A stretch of 64,000 bases of DNA from assembly GCA_028829895.1 (NCBI GenBank), contig CM054183.1:21930975-21994974 (forward strand), read 5' to 3'. Source of the stretch: Sinotaia quadrata. Taxonomy: Eukaryota > Mollusca > Gastropoda > Architaenioglossa > Viviparidae. This document shows, in pieces, positions 36,965 to 50,511 of the stretch. A program made the position numbers and the translations under genes. How positions within the stretch are numbered: the first letter of the stretch is position 1; every line of letters starts with the position of its first letter. The notes beneath the pieces were generated by a model. It was not told where the DNA came from. It saw only the letters and a list, made by a program, of their open reading frames with translations, and made no database searches.

Positions 36965-37165
36965 TCATTCGCTTGACACAGTAAAAACATTCATACAACT
37001 GTAATAGTGGACACTAATGATATCACCTTTTAAGTGCTCGCTAGAAACATTGATACACCCTTAATAGTGGACACTAATGATATCACCCTTTACAGTGCTC
37101 ACTAGAAAACATTGATACACTCTTAATATTGGACACTAATGATATCACCTCTTAACAATGTTCAC
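36965..37165. repeat. 63-bp tandem repeat, 3 copies
   Basis: GGACACTAATGATATCACC and CTAGAAA(A)CATTGATACAC recur, the third copy diverged. Confidence 0.85.
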
Positions 37166-39640
37166 AAATGATTCGCTCGTTATAGCGTACGCCAAAGGAC
37201 ACATTGATAAGGAAAAAAATTAACTGCCATTTTGTTTGGTCAGAATTCCGAAAAACCCAGAATCACTCTCATATTTGTCCATTCGTAGATTGCTTATCAA
37301 GTTAGAACTGTTATATTCTCAGAACAGTATGAACGAAGTTAAGACAAACACGATGGAATCAAAGCTGTTCTAAATCAGAACTGTTCCATTCAAAGATAGA
37401 GGCACATTTCAAACTACCACATTCGCAATACGTCACGAAATGAGAATATTATCTAACTCATCAATTAGGATAAAGTTTGAATTTATGCAGATTGTGATCA
37501 ATTTTGAACTTACGTACAGTTTGACTGGGGCAGTCAGAGATAAGCGAGACAAAATTCCAATATAATTATTACTGTAATAGTCTTCGACTGACAATGCTGA
37601 GAAAATATTTTTTTTTACACTATGAAAATCATGCCACAGTGTACAAGAGAAATCGAATAAAATATAATATTATTGAGATCCTAACCGCATGTTTTGGCAC
37701 AAAACTAGAAAATACAAACAGAAAATTAGCACATAGATTGGTTAACATTGTCGAGATTCTCAGGGCTGAATTGAACAGTGTGTGGGGTGTGTGGAGGGAG
37801 TGGTAGTGGTGGTGAAACAACAAACAAATAAGATTAATTTTTAAAAATAAGTATAATAAAACAACAATAACTTAAAACAACTTTAAGCTAAATTTATATT
37901 AAAACGTCTTGTGGGCTCTTTTCCAAAAACCGTTACTGCTCAATTTTAACAAATGTCCGCGTGATACAAATGAAAGCAAACGACAGTTAAAAGAATTTGA
38001 CCCTAAGTCGTCATTAGACAAGCCATTTATCTACGCTCAAACCTCGGAACTGTTTGATTTTCATATTATTATTATTATTTCATTCCGCTGCCATTTCCCT
38101 TAGCTAGAACCATTATTTGCAGAGGCCTGCAATGCCACCTGAATAGCAAGACACCAATTCTGACAATTTGTTTTTTGGTGGGAGTGAGGAGGGGTCGGTG
38201 GTAATACAGAGGCAGAAAACCAATCAGGCAAGAGCACATGGCGCACGCAAACACGCACGCACGCACGCACACACATTCCATGCTCCAAGAGTTGATTTCC
38301 TCTCACTATTACCCACACACCCACCCTCTCAACCCATACCTCCTGACGTGTGGAGTGTCTTCTTGCAAAGCGTATGTAGTCTTTTGCGCTCTTGCAGCTG
38401 TTGTCCTTGCCGATTGATCGTTCTCAGGAAAAGCGCTTCTGGGTACCGGGTGTGGGTGGGGATGGGAATCATTATAAGACATTCCGCATTAGTAGAAGTG
38501 TGTACAATACTTTTCTTGTTTTAAAGAAAAACATGTACCCATCCAACCAACACAATAGCGTAAACGCCTTTTAAAACAATACTTGTGAACTTCTGCCGTT
38601 TGAAGTGAAAATCGAATGGGTTTGACTGATGGACTATGCGTTCACAATATCTATCTTTCCTACCAGTGAATCGGGGACCGCTTCAAACATAGCAAGAAAG
38701 CAAGCAAACAAAGAAACAAGTCTATGCCTTGGATCACGCGGCCAAATTTTGGATCTGATACTGATATGTCTGATTTTCATGGAGCTTGTCGTCGACTGAA
38801 AAATGCTGAATGCGGCGATTCCAAGAGATAGATTCTAGTTAAAAGTTTGGTACTGTCTGCAGCTCACGTCTCAAACTATATCCTCCAAAAGCACTCTAGC
38901 TAAAAGACTCTTGATTTTTAGCTTCTTAAGTGGAAATCGAACAGGTCGATACTGAAGTGACAGCGGGAGACAGAAAGCTTTTTTCTTCTTTTTTCTTCTT
39001 TTTTTTCATTACTTTCCTTAGCGTTTGATTCGGGTTAAAATGTTTTCGTTATAATCAAACGCTTCGTCCAATATTACGAATTATTTTCTTTTATTATTAT
39101 TATATCTTAATGTAGCAGAAGTAAGTTTAGATTCATAATCATTCTGAATGGCAAAGGCATATTTCTTTCAGATATTTTTTGGAAATTTTGGAAATATACA
39201 AGTGAATTTGTGACTGACTAAATGCATCAATCAATCATTTAATAAGTTAATCAACCAGTAACAAGCAAGCAAGCCAGCATTCAATTACTCTTACAAAAAT
39301 ATTCTTTATCGTTCCAATAGTACTCATGCTGACTCATCAATTAATTAACCTATCTACACTCCATGTGTTAATCAAAACGAAGAAGGAGATCAATAAGTCA
39401 GTAAGTCATTAATCAGTTACTTCATTTCTTTATTCATTCCCCAATCAACGTGTGAACACAACGAAAGTAAACAAGATAGCAATTTCAACACCAGTTACCA
39501 TTTAGAGATACCCTGGAGCCACCTCTTACCATTGACTTCAACAGCCAGTCATACTGTCAAAGTTTCAAATACATTTTTCTTCCCCCATCCAACCCACTCG
39601 AAAAAAATATTCTTCTCAGACGCAGAGAAAAGGTTGCTTC
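37166..39640. other. Mostly unique interval, no gene supported
   Basis: Contains short simple-sequence runs near 38065-38080 (ATT) and 38250-38275 (CGCA), and CAATCAAT-type runs near 39225-39440. No exon with credible splice sites and coding character was found. Confidence 0.35.
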
Positions 39641-40420
39641 AGCTAGTGGAGGTAGAGTATGGGGGACGGGTAAGCATAGATGGTCAAACTTTTTTTAGTG
39701 TCAAGTCGCGTTTCAGAGCACCTGCTCCCGGACTCTCACGCAGTCGCCCAGTTCATACATCCATACCGCCCTTCGACTTCATTCTCTGAGATTCCGAAGA
39801 TGACTGGTAGGGCGTGGCGCCTTGTGACGGAACAATTTTAATTATATCGTTTAAGAGAGATTGCAGAAGACCGTGCGACTTGTGACTTGTAGTCGTGAAT
39901 GAGCGGTGAAATTTATTGGCAGAACAGAACATAAACAACAGTGAAAACAGCGAGAGAATTTGTGCGTATAGGCGGAAACTGCATATATCTATTGTATAGA
40001 TCTCAGATGCTCTAATTATTTACTCCTTTTTTTTATTTAATGCATTGCTGTCTATTACGCACTTAGTTTGACAGACTGGAGTTTTGCACTGAGGACGAGA
40101 TTTCGCTGCGTAAGTCTCCAAGGTTTAAATGGCTAATGACTTCTACAGGGAAGCCTGTGTACTGGATGCCTGAAAACCTCATTCATAATGAGAACAGAGA
40201 TGTCGCGTCAACTTCTTGGAGGGAGTGAAAATGAATGGATGACGCGAGGCAAAACATGAAGACATTGTGTATTATTGAGTGAATAATTTTGTGTCGTAGC
40301 TCATCATCAATTACGGAAGGTAAAATACAGGAAAATAACCAGTGGTACACCGGAATTAGATGACTTTATAGATGGAATTATAATTTTATTGTAGTCTGCA
40401 GGATTATCGGACAAACAGGT
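39641..40420 (+). other. Possible non-coding first-exon region
   Basis: This stretch is less AT-rich and has two donor-like sites: GGGTAAGC near 39668, and ACAG|GTAAGC with the exon edge at 40420. No open frame is attached. It could be a promoter and 5' UTR for a downstream + strand gene, for example the candidate exon at 57425, but nothing in the sequence proves a link. Confidence 0.15.
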
Positions 40421-41984
40421 AAGCTCTTGCATGGCCATATTACGCGCTTGCATTAGTTTTATGTTACAAAGCGAAAGAGAGTTTTGTTTATATACAAATT
40501 ATTTAAGAGACAAAGCTATGTTTGTGATATTGGAAAGCTTCACTATATGACCTCGTTTTCAAGCAAATACAGTAGCACTTCCCTCCCTTTCTATCTCTGT
40601 TTCTTTTGAACTGTACATTTCTATACGAATGAAAAAACAAACTCCTGTAAGGATCAAAAATCATAATTATTATTTTAAATTTAAAAATTACAATAAAGAA
40701 GATGCTCTGGAGAGGTTGAGTGGGTAGTAAATAACAGTGTGACCCTCGCGCCAAAGTCATGAAATATATGGTAGTTTCTATGACTTAATGCTTCATTGAT
40801 GGGCGGAGTAAATTTGTCTATCCCTATTTTTAGACTTCTTTGTTTTATAATTTGTTAAATTGTCAAAGTAACCCGACTTTGGGTACTCCTTATGATAGTA
40901 TGTTTGTAAGTGTCAGAGTCGGAGTAAACAACTCGAGTTGAGAATATGTTAGAAATTGCTGGTGCAAACCAGTTCCAGCTGGATGAGTAGTTTTTATAAT
41001 CCAATGGTTAAGATTTACAAGATCAAGGCAAATCAATGGGCTGCGATCAAAAGCTTACCTGCTGAAGAGAATTCTATTGTCTAATCATTTGAATTTGGAG
41101 CTGCAAGAAGTCCAGTCATGAAAGGCAGCCATTAGCTTAGAGAGAATAGACTTAGAAATATTTACTGCATTTTGCTTTTAATATGTTATACTTGTGTTTT
41201 ACTTAGAGATGCATTATGCGAGTGGGCTATTCTTTGCACATAGTTTTGAGCTAAGATGCTCGTATATAGTATGCTAAGCATTTGACAATGTTTCTCGTGA
41301 ATGTGCTCGTAAAATTTATAAGCAGTAGTTATTAAGCCATGTGCTTATATCAGGCTAATAAATACTGCTGCAGGAAACTGTAAATTGAGACTTGAATGTA
41401 AGAGATAATGGAGTTAAAGATGAATAAACTGGAAACTTAGCATTTGTTCCCTGATTATACTTCACATGGAATAAGCAGCCTTTCTTGGTTTTACCTGAAT
41501 CTTCTGGTTTACTGATTATAGTGTGTAAGTGTAAGGAATACACTGCACTCCCTTGATGCATGGTGGCAAAGTATGCTGAATACCTCATGGAATTTCTGGT
41601 ACAAGGAAGTTATTGGAAATTGCTAAAATTGTTGTCCTGCTTGAGGGAGCTAATACAGCAAAGGAGTGCCCAGGTTAGCCTCAAGATGAGAGCAGTTAAT
41701 CAGTGTCCTATAATGTGAAAAGGAAAACACGTGGAATTGAAAATAATAACGTGGGCAATAAGAAAAGCACAATTACAACGAGCGTGCAAGAAAGATTAGT
41801 GTGGCTTCACTTAAACAAAAGTTATGTAGAAACTAGTATTGCTTATCTCTAATAACTCCATTTCTGATCTCTGATAAGAACTATTCTGTGATTTGTATTT
41901 ACATTAATTTGAATTTTGTGTTAGGATACAAGATTATATAGATATTAAGATTATTTGAATATGGTTTCATGGAAATATTGGTGT
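40421..41984. other. Unique interval, nothing identified
   Basis: No supported exon, array or transposon end. Confidence 0.35.
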
Positions 41985-42365
41985 CAAGTATTCTTTTTCA
42001 TTGTATTTGTTATGACTGTTGATTTCATAAATTTATTGTTACATTTATTGACCTTACACATATTGATAAACTTATGTTGGAGAAGAAAGTAGGCGGATGG
42101 GGGTTGGCTAAATATAGATTAAAGACGGATTTCTCTTCTCCTTTAGTAAGACGTTTTCCACCTATGGAAATATTGTGTGATGGTAAATGTTTGTCTTTAA
42201 TGATGTGGAAGAGAGAAAACGTTTACAACACCCACTGAGAGAGACGAGTGGTGTCTTCTGGAGAATTATTAACGACATAAATTAAATTTGTAATTAGTAA
42301 TGGGTGATTAATTAATAATAATCGTAACCATTAACTAGTTGGCGTTCGAGTCACACGTGGGCTTT
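41985..42365 (+). repeat. Dispersed repeat, forward copy (partner 54440-54825)
   Basis: It aligns with the reverse complement of 54440-54825 through TAAATATAGATTAAAGACG, TTTAGTAAGACGTTTT, GTAAATGTTTGTCTTT, GAGAGAAAACGTTTACA, GAGAATTATTAA and GGATGATTAATTAATAATAA (GGGTGATTAATTAATAATAA here). Identity looks near 80% in the core. No coding potential, poly-A tail or terminal inverted repeat is clear, so the class is unknown. Confidence 0.75.
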
Positions 42366-42716
42366 GGATGTGCTATATGAACTAAAGATACCTACACATT
42401 TAACAATCAAAAGAGTAGGTTGCTGTCAGTCAAAATGAGCGTTCGGATAATCTATCAAGAACAAACACACATACATATACAGACACACACATACGTAAAA
42501 AACATTCACCCTCATGTTTACTGTCTCCATTTTTAGCACTGTATGTCTTCTATTTCAAGCATAATCTCTTCCTGTGCCTGTCTGAGAAATCAGCAAAAGT
42601 AGGAAGTTGTTATGAAACGCAAACCAAACAAATTAAACAGTAGATTACTGATCTGGCTTTCTTGTTGTGCTTCTGTCAAGGACAGAAAATCAGTTGCAGC
42701 CTAAAATGATTTTTCA

Positions 42717-42900
42717 AATCAACTTTACGTATAATTAATCTCGGAACAGCTGCGAGCAAACTTGATCACTCAAACAACTTTAGCATATAATTAATCTCAG
42801 ATCAGCTACAAACAAACCCGGTCTCTCAAACAACTTTAGCATATAATGAATCTCGGATCAGCTTCAATCAATACTGATCTCTCAGACAATTTTAGCAGGA
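42717..42900. repeat. 58-bp tandem repeat, 3 copies
   Basis: CAACTTTAGCATATAATTAA then CTCGGATCAGCT recurs three times with differences. Confidence 0.85.
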
Positions 42901-43387
42901 TATTGACTGTCAAGATCAATTGCATCCTAGCTGATCTTTTGAGTGACTTAAGAGTGTATTATCTCTTTGACCATAAGTTTGTTTTAAGTGCGCCATTGAC
43001 TTTTCACCAGCAATTAAATACGTTGTGTGAATCGTTGGCATCCGTTGCTGCTCTTAACCTTACGAAAAGACGATGGGAGGGGAAAGAAGAGATGGGGTGG
43101 ATCGGGAGAGAAAAGGGAGGGTGTGTGGTGATGACCATTATGAACAGCATTTAGCATCATCTGGTTTGTGCTTTAAATTTCTTTTTTTGCTTCTCTGGAA
43201 TCAACGATGTCTTTGCTATTTTAATAAAAACGAATGGCCACATTCCACTTGCGAGGTGGGATGTTTTGTGTAACAGACTTCAATCCATATGGCGACTTAA
43301 GCACATTTACAATAACGAAACAAAGGGGTGTGATTTCAAACAGATTTTAGTTCGTCCTAACGACTCAATATCCTTCTGGCAATAAGT
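42901..43387. other. Short interval, no gene seen
   Basis: The 102-codon frame that starts in the 58-bp repeat (42846) crosses this region but has no splice or domain support. Confidence 0.35.
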
Positions 43388-43655
<268 letters not shown>

Positions 43656-43792
43656 CCTCTCTCTCTCTCTATATATATATATATAAATCAAAGTCTTCAA
43701 TAAAATACATTAATCTGAGGCAGTTATTGACATCCTTTTCAAACGTATCATTAAAGTTACCTCAAGCGTCAAAACAAATGTTTCTAAACATA

Positions 43793-44310
43793 GCTAGAAC
43801 CTTATAGCTCTAGTGTTCCTAGATAGATCTAGTGTCTTGCATACGTAGCTAGCGCCTCTTATAGCTGTAGTTTTTCTAGACAGAGCTAAAGTTTTTCAGA
43901 CGGTGCTAGCTCCTTCTAGCGTTAGTATTTCTAGATATAGCTAGTCTTATAGCTCTAGTGTTTCTAGGCAGTTAGAGCTTTCCACACATAACTAGCGCCT
44001 TCTAGCGCCAGTATTTCTAGACATAGCTAGAGCTTTATAGCTCTAGTGTTTCTAGACTTAGCTAGAATCTTACAGACATAGCTAGCGCCTCCTTAGAGCT
44101 AGTATTCCTAGACATAACTAGAGTAGTATAGCTCTAGTTTATCTAGACAGAGTTAGTCTTACAGTCGTAGATAGCACCTTCTAGTGTTTCTAGATATAGC
44201 TAGTCTTATACCTCTAGTACTTCTGTTCGCAGCTAGTATTTCTAGACAGCTAGAGTATTTCATAGCTCTCGTTTTTCTAGACGTAACTAGCGCCTTCTAG
44301 CGCTAGTGTA
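43793..44310. repeat. CTAG-saturated degenerate array
   Basis: About 36 CTAG tetramers lie in about 520 bases. Recurrent modules are TTTCTAGACATAGCTAG, GCGCCTTCTAGCGC(T/C)AG and TTATAGCTCTAGTGTTTCTA. Many are self-complementary (TCTAGA, GCTAGC, AGCTCTAG/CTAGAGCT). The order of modules is irregular. Confidence 0.85.
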
Positions 44311-46369
44311 ATGACTTGTAATACTGATCAGGCAGTATTCATTTCAGCTATTCACTTCATGAGATCATCAAATTTAATTGATGCTTATATTTCGCAATCT
44401 TATCATAAATGAACCAGAAATAAGCCAAGGAAAATAAATTGTAACAATTGTGGCTGAAAGTATACATTACATGTATTTATGTGTCCTTAGTCTTCTCTCC
44501 CTCCACCTTCACCCCCACCCCGCTGCCTGCCGTCTATTTTCTCGTGCTTGCAAGAACAGATGTAGACTTGGATTAATGTTTAAGGTTTTATCAGGAATAC
44601 TATTAAAATAAATAAGTAACCCATAAGCACTGAAATCAGCAGTATTACCTGACTGAAAGGGTTGCTTATTCAGGAACGAGTAATTAATGTCTGAATTAAT
44701 TAATATTTATGGCATGCCATCATTATCAAAGCATAGTTTCTAAACTCGTTTGGTGTATTTTGATTAGTGTCAATACAAATCACAGTATAGTTCTTATAAG
44801 AGAACATAAATGGAGTTTTTAGAGAAAAGCAATAATAGCATCTATGTAACCTTATATATACGAAGTTACACTTCTCTTTATCACATGTTTTTTTTTTTGT
44901 TTTTTTTTTTTGTAACGAAGTCACAAGTTCATTGTTGACAATAATTCCACATGTTTCCCTCCTCACGTTGTAGAACACTTCTATTCGCTCAAGGCTAAAC
45001 CTGGGCTCTTTTCACTGCATTAGCTCCCTCAAGCAGATCAAACAATTGTAGCATCAAAGCGTAAAAAAATAATAACAATATAAATACTATTATCTATATA
45101 TCCATAAATGTGACTACACTAGAAGTGTGGAAGGAAAATGCATTTTAAAGTATTATATATCTGTATCTATCTAAACTAGAAGCGTGGAAGGAAAATGCAT
45201 TTTACATTCTTTTAATTTGTAACTATTCATCGCGCATGCTTTTTGCTGCTCGCCCTTTTAATAGCATATAAAAGACACGATGAACGTCATTCTGCAATTG
45301 CTGTTCTCAGTTTCATTTGTCGTATCCAGTTGTCCCGCAGCCCAGAAACTGATTAAGTTTATTTCCCCTGGCGTTGTGTGTTTTATTAAGATTTATCGAC
45401 AAAGGTATCGCTGCTTGTGGCCTTCTTACTCATTCATTGTGCTTTTGCTTCTTCACATTAAAGAAAGAGACTTTCTGTTTAGAAAAGTGTAAAAGAAAAT
45501 AAATACATTAAATTCTTTATTACGAAAGGAATTTAAATTGCAAGATGTATTTCATGTGCTCTTGTGAGATAGCTTTCAACGGGTTGTGTTCTTTTTCCTC
45601 TGCTTATTGCGATGTAAGACCGGAGACCTGTGATCTTCCCCTAATGCGCATTTCAAAAGAAAGAGCTAAATTTATTTTTCTTTCTCGTCAAGGTACTGTC
45701 CATTATTAAGTATAAATAAAGACATTCAATCAGAAAGAAAGAAAGAAAACAATAAACACGTAATACTACAGACGAGAATACACATTGCGGAACCATTACG
45801 ATGGTAAAAAGAAAACGTAATTTCAAGTTTGCAAAAGGTCAGGTGATTAAAATCGAGCTACGACAATATCCTTCGTCTGAACTTAACCAATAACTCTCCC
45901 GAGAGATTTTGTTTGGTGACACTGCAAAGAAGGCCAAAGCAAAAATTATTATTTAAAGAGAGTCACTCTTAAACAAAATGCGTGTAGACAATCGTGTATG
46001 TTTTATTCGTGTGCATGGAAGAAATATTTAATTGCTCTAGAAATTTTGAATTACATTTAAGGAATCAATATTCTCGGCTGAATAGTGAGATGATCCCTAA
46101 TTCTTACTTTTTTTAAAAACAAAAGCACGTTTACAAATATGCATATTAATTAAACCACATTTTATTACAATATATGTTCTTTACACACCGATAGTTTGGA
46201 TTATAAAAACCACTCATTATAATAACCTAAGAATGACCCAATGACCTTATGTTCTAATGACCCAAGTAGGAAAGAATGCTAATTATAATGACCCAAGTAG
46301 GAAAGAACACTCATTATAAGGACCCACGTAGAAAAGATCCGAGTAGAAAAAAAGACTCTTAACAGAATT
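44311..46369. other. Mostly unique interval, no gene supported
   Basis: A 70-codon frame at 45280 with a hydrophobic start is discussed among the rejected items. AAGTGTGGAAGGAAAATGCA is duplicated at 45124 and 45182. Confidence 0.35.
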
Positions 46370-47690
46370 AAAGAAATATAGATAGATTCCAAACTATAAC
46401 CACATAAACAAAAGTACAGAGAGATAGATTCCAGACTACAGCCCATACGAGAATTAAGGCAATAAAGATGGATTCAAGAGTACAAGTGCATAACAAAATT
46501 AAGGCAATATAGATAGATGCAAAACCACAGCCACATAACAGATTTAAGGCAAAATAAATACATTCCAAATTAAAGCACCATGACAGGTTTAATGCAATAT
46601 AAAACTATTTCAAACACTGCTACATAATATAAATTCCAAAAAACAAACACATTGCTGGTTTATTGTAATGGAGACATATTCCAAACTACAACACTATCTC
46701 GGAATTAATGTAATTTAGATAGATTCCAGATTACAAACACATAACAGAATTAAGACAATACAAACCAATTCCAAACTTCAGCCACCTAACAGAATTAAGA
46801 CAATACAAACCAATTCCAAACTTCAGCCACCTAACAGAATTAAGGCAATACAAATAGATTCAAAACTACAGCCACATAACAGTATCAAGGCAATACAAAT
46901 AGATTCAAAACTACAGCCACCTAACAGAATTAAGGCAATACAAATAGATTCAAAACTACAGCCACATAACAGTATCAAGACAATACAAATAGATTCAAAA
47001 CTACAACCACATAACAGTATCAAGGCAATGTAGATTCCCCATTAAAGCAGCATGATGGAATTAATACAATATACATAGATTCCAATCTACGGTTTCAAAA
47101 CTGCATTAAGAAATACCAAAAAATTACAAACTATATAAACGAATTAAGGCAATACTGATAGATTCAAAACTCCTCCACATAACTACATACACATAACAGA
47201 ATTAATGCAATATACATAGAATCCAAATTACAACCACATAACAGAGTTAAGGCAATACAGATATATTCCAAACTACACACTCATAACAGAATTAAGACAA
47301 TACATACAGATTCTAAACTATAACCATAATTCAGAATTAAGGCAATATCGATAGATTTCAAACTTAAGCCACGTAACAGAATAAAGGCAATATAGATTCC
47401 AATCTATAACTACATAACAAGTTTAAGGCAATACAAATAGATTCCAAACTACAACAACATAACAGAATTAAGGCAATACAGATAGATTCCAAACTACGAC
47501 CACATGACAGGTTTAAGACAATAGGAATAGATTCCAAGCTCTGATGCATAATAGAATTATTGTAATATAGATAGAATCCAAACTACAACCACATAATAGA
47601 ATTAATGCAATAGAGATAGATTCCAAACACAGTCACATAACATAATTATGCAATATAGATAGATTCCGAAATACATCCACAAAAGGGAAT
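46370..47690. repeat. 45-bp tandem array, about 28 diverged units, 1.3 kb
   Basis: The consensus pieces are AATTAAGGCAATA, AATAGATTCCAAACTACA and CCACATAACAG. Units in 46800-47030 are nearly identical, while outer units are diverged. With a period of 15 codons, short minus-strand frames (CSFESICIALILL) appear wherever units are regular. Confidence 0.92.
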
Positions 47691-47809
47691 TAAGACGAAT
47701 TGTAATTAGTTAAAATTAAAAGAAGAATTTTACATTCCTTGGAATTTGTTATTTCCTGAAAAATGAATTTGTGTAGACAGAAAACTAGGAAGAATGATAC
47801 ATTCCATCT

Positions 47810-48245
47810 ACCGAGCGTGTGTGTATGAGTATGCATGGTAGTATGTCAAAAGTGTATTATGCGTGTGTCCGTGTGTATCTTTCAATGTGTCATTGTGCGT
47901 TCGTGTGCTTGAGAGTTTATTTGTACATCTTTTTTATATAGAACAATGGTGTGTCGTGTTATGTTATATTTTACTATGCGTATTTGTGTGCATGTGAATA
48001 TTTTTGGCTTGCATATGATTGTATGCATGCTGTGTGTGCAATCATGTATGTGAGCGTATGACTGTTTGCGCGTGAGTTTGTGTATGTGCATCTGTGTGCA
48101 TTTTTATGTGTGTGAATTTGTATTCTATGTTTACCTGTGTGTGTGCGTGCATGTGCGTGCGCACACCAATGCCATTGTGCATTTGTAGTATGAGTGTGTT
48201 GATTGAATGCATGCGTATTTGTGTGCGTGTGTGCGAGTTTGATTG
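47810..48245. repeat. Degenerate TG-rich simple sequence
   Basis: GTGTGT, TGCATG and TGTATG blocks with constant interruption over about 430 bases; no long pure run. Confidence 0.7.
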
Positions 48246-48901
48246 AATAAAATACTTGAGAGCGGCGCGGAATTAATTTAGACAAGGTTAAAGGGGGACA
48301 AACTTGAGCGATGAAAGTGATCTGAGTTACCCCAACACCTTCGGTGATGAAATAGGAATTTAGTAATCGAACACGGTTTCCTTGGCGGAGTCCCTTAATC
48401 TCGGGCAAGCGCGCCATGCAATGTTTTTCTATTTTTTGACACCCCCCCCCCTCACGAACTATTGGATTCATTTTAAAATTATTTTTTGTTCAGATGCTGT
48501 CGGTGTACACTATCGCGCCTCAACTGATTGATTATTCAAGTTTTCAGGCCAATTCGTAACTCGTGTAGTGATCGGCTCGGCTGTCCTGAGAACGTAACGA
48601 GGACATTTCAATTATCCACGCCCCTCCGATTACTCTCGATACTTCAGATATAAATGACTTGACTATTTGTTGATTTGACTACTTGACGATTTGACAATTT
48701 CAGTATTATGGGCATCAAAATAACTTTGGATGTTTGTTTTGTTTTTATACATTTATAAAAAATAAGTTTTAGATGAAAACAAAAGAACATATTGTGTATT
48801 ATGAGTCACAAATAATTTTCTCGTTTTATTTTTATTTACTCCTTTGCTAGATTTCATCGAAACGTATTATATATATTATATTAAAATAAAAATCATAGCA
48901 A
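48246..48901. other. Less AT-rich unique interval
   Basis: Complex sequence with several CpGs at 48260-48640 and a TATAAATG at about 48649. Possible promoter DNA, but no exon is attached. Confidence 0.25.
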
Positions 48902-49174
48902 TTAAATAAATCCACAGACTATTCCATCTTCATCAAGTTGGTTCAACATCTTTTTTATTTTCTGCATCATCTGGTCCTCATCTGTCTGTCTTTTCTCTCT
49001 CTCTTTCTGCTTCTCTTTGCTTATCTGTTTCTGTTTCTGAGTGCTTGTCTCTCTCACTCCTGTCACATACTTTAAAGTCCGCGGGCAAAGGCTAAACAAC
49101 ACACATCTCTTAAATAATTGTAATGGGGTGTTGCTAATTTCATTCCTTAATTTAGAAGCATCTCGTGATTTCAT
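48902..49174 (-). CDS. Doubtful 90-codon frame with a Lys/Gln/Glu-rich coil
   Basis: An ATG-to-stop frame on the minus strand. Its C-terminal half is rich in Lys, Gln, Glu and Arg (QKQKQISKEKQKEREKRQTD) and ends QLDEDGIVCGFI. The sequence before GVRET reads TATGTGACAG, a possible acceptor, so this could be a last exon or a retrocopy fragment. The repetitive GAAAAG-type codons could equally be simple-sequence DNA. No domain is recognised. Confidence 0.2.
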   Translation of the reverse strand: MKSRDASKLRNEISNTPLQLFKRCVLFSLCPRTLKYVTGVRETSTQKQKQISKEKQKEREKRQTDEDQMMQKIKKMLNQLDEDGIVCGFI

Positions 49175-50083
49175 TCGTCCCTGATACTATTAATAACCAT
49201 AAAAATAAAATATATAGTTGTGATTTCTTGTAAAACTGGAACATTTATCTCTGCATATATCAGTTTTCATGTTTGGGCTCAAATTCTTCTTCCTCTTTCG
49301 CACTCTATTCTTTCTCCTCCACTCCCTCCTCCGAACTTCTTTCTCCGTTTCGAATTCCTGTCAGTAAATTGTTTATGTCGAGCGAAGCCACTGCAATCGG
49401 TAAAACTGCCCTTTCAGTTGCTATGACAGAGTTATCGCTCGTGTTCCATCACTGATGCAACCGCGTAGGGTAAAGGTCAGGTTGCGCTGAAAATAAAATG
49501 GAATTTTTCCTAAACGTGTTGGTGTTATTCTTTCCCTCATTCCGCAAAGTTTTCAAGCAAAAGAAGCAAAGGATGCAAATGTGTCGTCAAGGGTGATTGA
49601 ATTCTTCGGTCAAGCGAGAACGGAGACCAACTTGTATTGATCCGTGCCAAGGCGCAGTCTGAGGTGGCCATTTGACGGGTGGGTTCATCGATGAGATTAT
49701 TTTGTGAGGGTTGGTTCGCAAATTTGAAGCTTGATCGAAACTGGGCGAGGCCACACGCATCGCTGGAAGCGTTTTGTGTAGATGACCTTTGGCCTTTTCT
49801 TTTTCTGCTAGAGAAACATTTACGGTACCGTGTTTGATCTGTGATATATTTATAAAGTCAAATTTTAAATAAAATTACGATATCACGATTAAAGCGATAT
49901 AAAAGTAAGCTTATCGTCAGTTATAGTTGTAGGAAACCGACTTATAATGATTGATACTAGATTAATGCACTATTGAATGCAAAATGTAAATATGCTTTGA
50001 TTAAAATAAATTGAATAATAGCATTTGAATACAATGGGCAAGACTATGACTTTTGAACTATATGCATTGGTATACAGTTAGTT

Positions 50084-50085
<2 letters not shown>
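49175..50085. other. Unique interval, no gene supported
   Basis: Less AT-rich at 49240-49800. A 32-codon frame starting ATGGAATTTTTC at 49499 has a hydrophobic start and basic end but no other support. Confidence 0.3.
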
Positions 50086-50155
<70 letters not shown>

Positions 50156-50179
50156 GAGATATGTGTGTATGTATGTGTA

Positions 50180-50260
<81 letters not shown>
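50086..50260. repeat. Compound (GA)n-(GT)n microsatellite
   Basis: About 65 bases of pure GA, then a short GTAT-containing junction, then about 75 bases of pure GT. Confidence 0.97.
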
Positions 50261-50261
<1 letters not shown>

Positions 50262-50511
50262 TGAATCATGAGATTCATGCATACTTGTTTGCTTTATTAC
50301 AGACTTATTAACATATATTGAATGTTATACATAAATACTGCGCTGACAAAGAGTGAATTTAAAATGGCCAGTAAATTATCTTTTTAGTCCAAATAAATAT
50401 TCTTTCTGTGATACTATCAATTTCAAACTACAACTGACACCAGTAAATTTCGTGCCATCATATTACCATCATCTTTCAGCCACAGTAAAAAGATAATCCT
50501 ACTCAGATGCA

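Noticed and set aside
45280..45492. 70-codon frame with a signal-peptide-like start just after TATAAAA
   Set aside because: The TATA motif is only 7 bases before the ATG, so transcription would begin downstream of the start codon. The rest of the frame is not protein-like.
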